A DNA stretch of 6,300 bases from Puniceicoccales bacterium. GTDB taxonomy: Bacteria; Verrucomicrobiota; Verrucomicrobiia; Opitutales; JAIRKQ01. The position numbers and the translations under genes are program-made. The stretch covers positions 1-6,300 of the forward strand of contig JAITOW010000032.1 of the NCBI GenBank assembly GCA_031289835.1, written 5' to 3'. Below the pieces are notes generated by a model. That model worked only from the letters and a program-made list of their open reading frames with translations, made no database searches and was not told the DNA's origin. Positions 5,956-6,300 of this stretch are shown one piece after another (the stretch's first letter is position 1; every line of letters begins with the position of its first letter).

Positions 5956-6300
5956 ATGAATCGTGGAAAAAAAAATGAAGTTCCCGCAGATGCCGGTAAT
6001 GTGTGGGACGATGAATTTGAAAATTTGGAGGAAAAGGGTGAGCAGTTTGATGGCGTATTGCCTGAGTCCAAGGATCGCACTAAGACTGGAAGAAAAAAGA
6101 AGATAATTTCCATAAGCGCCGGCAGTGTGGATGCTGAGATTGAGGTAGATGACGATGATGATGAGGAATTAACACTGGCCGATGGCGAAGACGTTGAACA
6201 CGATGGCGGAGCTTTCATGGGGAGTGGGAGCGGAAACGAATCGAAGTTTTCAGCTGAACCTCGGAATTGGGGTGGAATTGAAGATAGTGACGATGCTGAA
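5956..6300 (+). CDS. Acidic low-complexity protein, 5' part, runs off the edge
   Basis: An open frame from ATG 5956 to the window end, 115 codons seen. GGGAG (5939-5943) lies 12 bases upstream, inside the end of the preceding gene, and the 7-bp gap suggests translation in the same operon. The visible part is extremely acidic: 34 Asp/Glu against 13 Lys/Arg, with five consecutive Asp at 65-69, a basic patch RTKTGRKKK at 41-49, and Gly/Ser-rich segments around 84-94. It has few hydrophobic residues and no signal peptide or membrane segment, so it is probably disordered. I recognise no family. Given its position after the one-domain SctQ-like gene, it could be the linker leading into a second SpoA domain (HrcQB-like), or another secretion accessory protein. 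No fold is visible in this part to decide. Confidence 0.75.
   Translation, partial: MNRGKKNEVPADAGNVWDDEFENLEEKGEQFDGVLPESKDRTKTGRKKKIISISAGSVDAEIEVDDDDDEELTLADGEDVEHDGGAFMGSGSGNESKFSAEPRNWGGIEDSDDAE

Noticed and set aside
5883..6218. Serine-rich minus-strand frame of 111 codons
   Set aside because: It is the antisense of the Asp/Glu-rich codons (GAT, GAC, GAG) of the plus-strand acidic ORF, which necessarily read as Ser/Ile/Leu-type codons. The plus frame has the operon-like position.

Overview
The window looks like chromosome from an obligate intracellular, energy-parasitic bacterium with roughly mid-40s percent GC. Two genes point that way. One is a Tlc/NTT-type ATP/ADP translocase, a family largely confined to intracellular bacteria (Rickettsiales, Chlamydiae, Lawsonia, some amoeba symbionts) and to plastids. 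The other is a divergently placed gene that reads as the N-terminal part of a type III secretion C-ring protein (SctQ). The two together fit a chlamydia-like or other PVC-group symbiont, or a proteobacterial intracellular symbiont with a type III system. The lineage cannot be settled from this sequence alone.

Layout: positions 1-381 have no convincing gene, only a short degenerate direct repeat and small repeats. A tRNA-Thr(CGU) gene lies on the minus strand (382-457). A tRNA-Ile2 gene with a CAU anticodon lies on the plus strand (638-713) behind a plausible sigma70-type promoter. Both tRNAs encode their 3' CCA. Next come two plus-strand genes: pyrG (CTP synthase, 909-2504) and tlc (ATP/ADP translocase, 2576-4156), 71 bp apart. 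A hairpin followed by a T-rich run closes the tlc unit at about 4196-4225 and reaches the last codons of folD, which converges on it from the minus strand (4221-5108). A 96-bp AT-rich divergent spacer separates folD from the plus-strand sctQ-like gene (5205-5948). Seven bases downstream of that gene, a very acidic, low-complexity ORF starts at 5956 and runs off the right edge.

How the genes fit together: PyrG makes CTP from UTP. Tlc would exchange bacterial ADP for host ATP (in some paralogues, other nucleotides). FolD supplies one-carbon folates for purine, thymidylate and formyl-Met synthesis. This is a reduced but still partly self-sufficient nucleotide metabolism coupled to host energy import. 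The right-hand pair probably begins a secretion-related operon. Its most interesting feature is that the SctQ-like protein ends right after a single SpoA-like domain, as in split HrcQA/HrcQB systems. The acidic ORF may therefore be the start of the second half.
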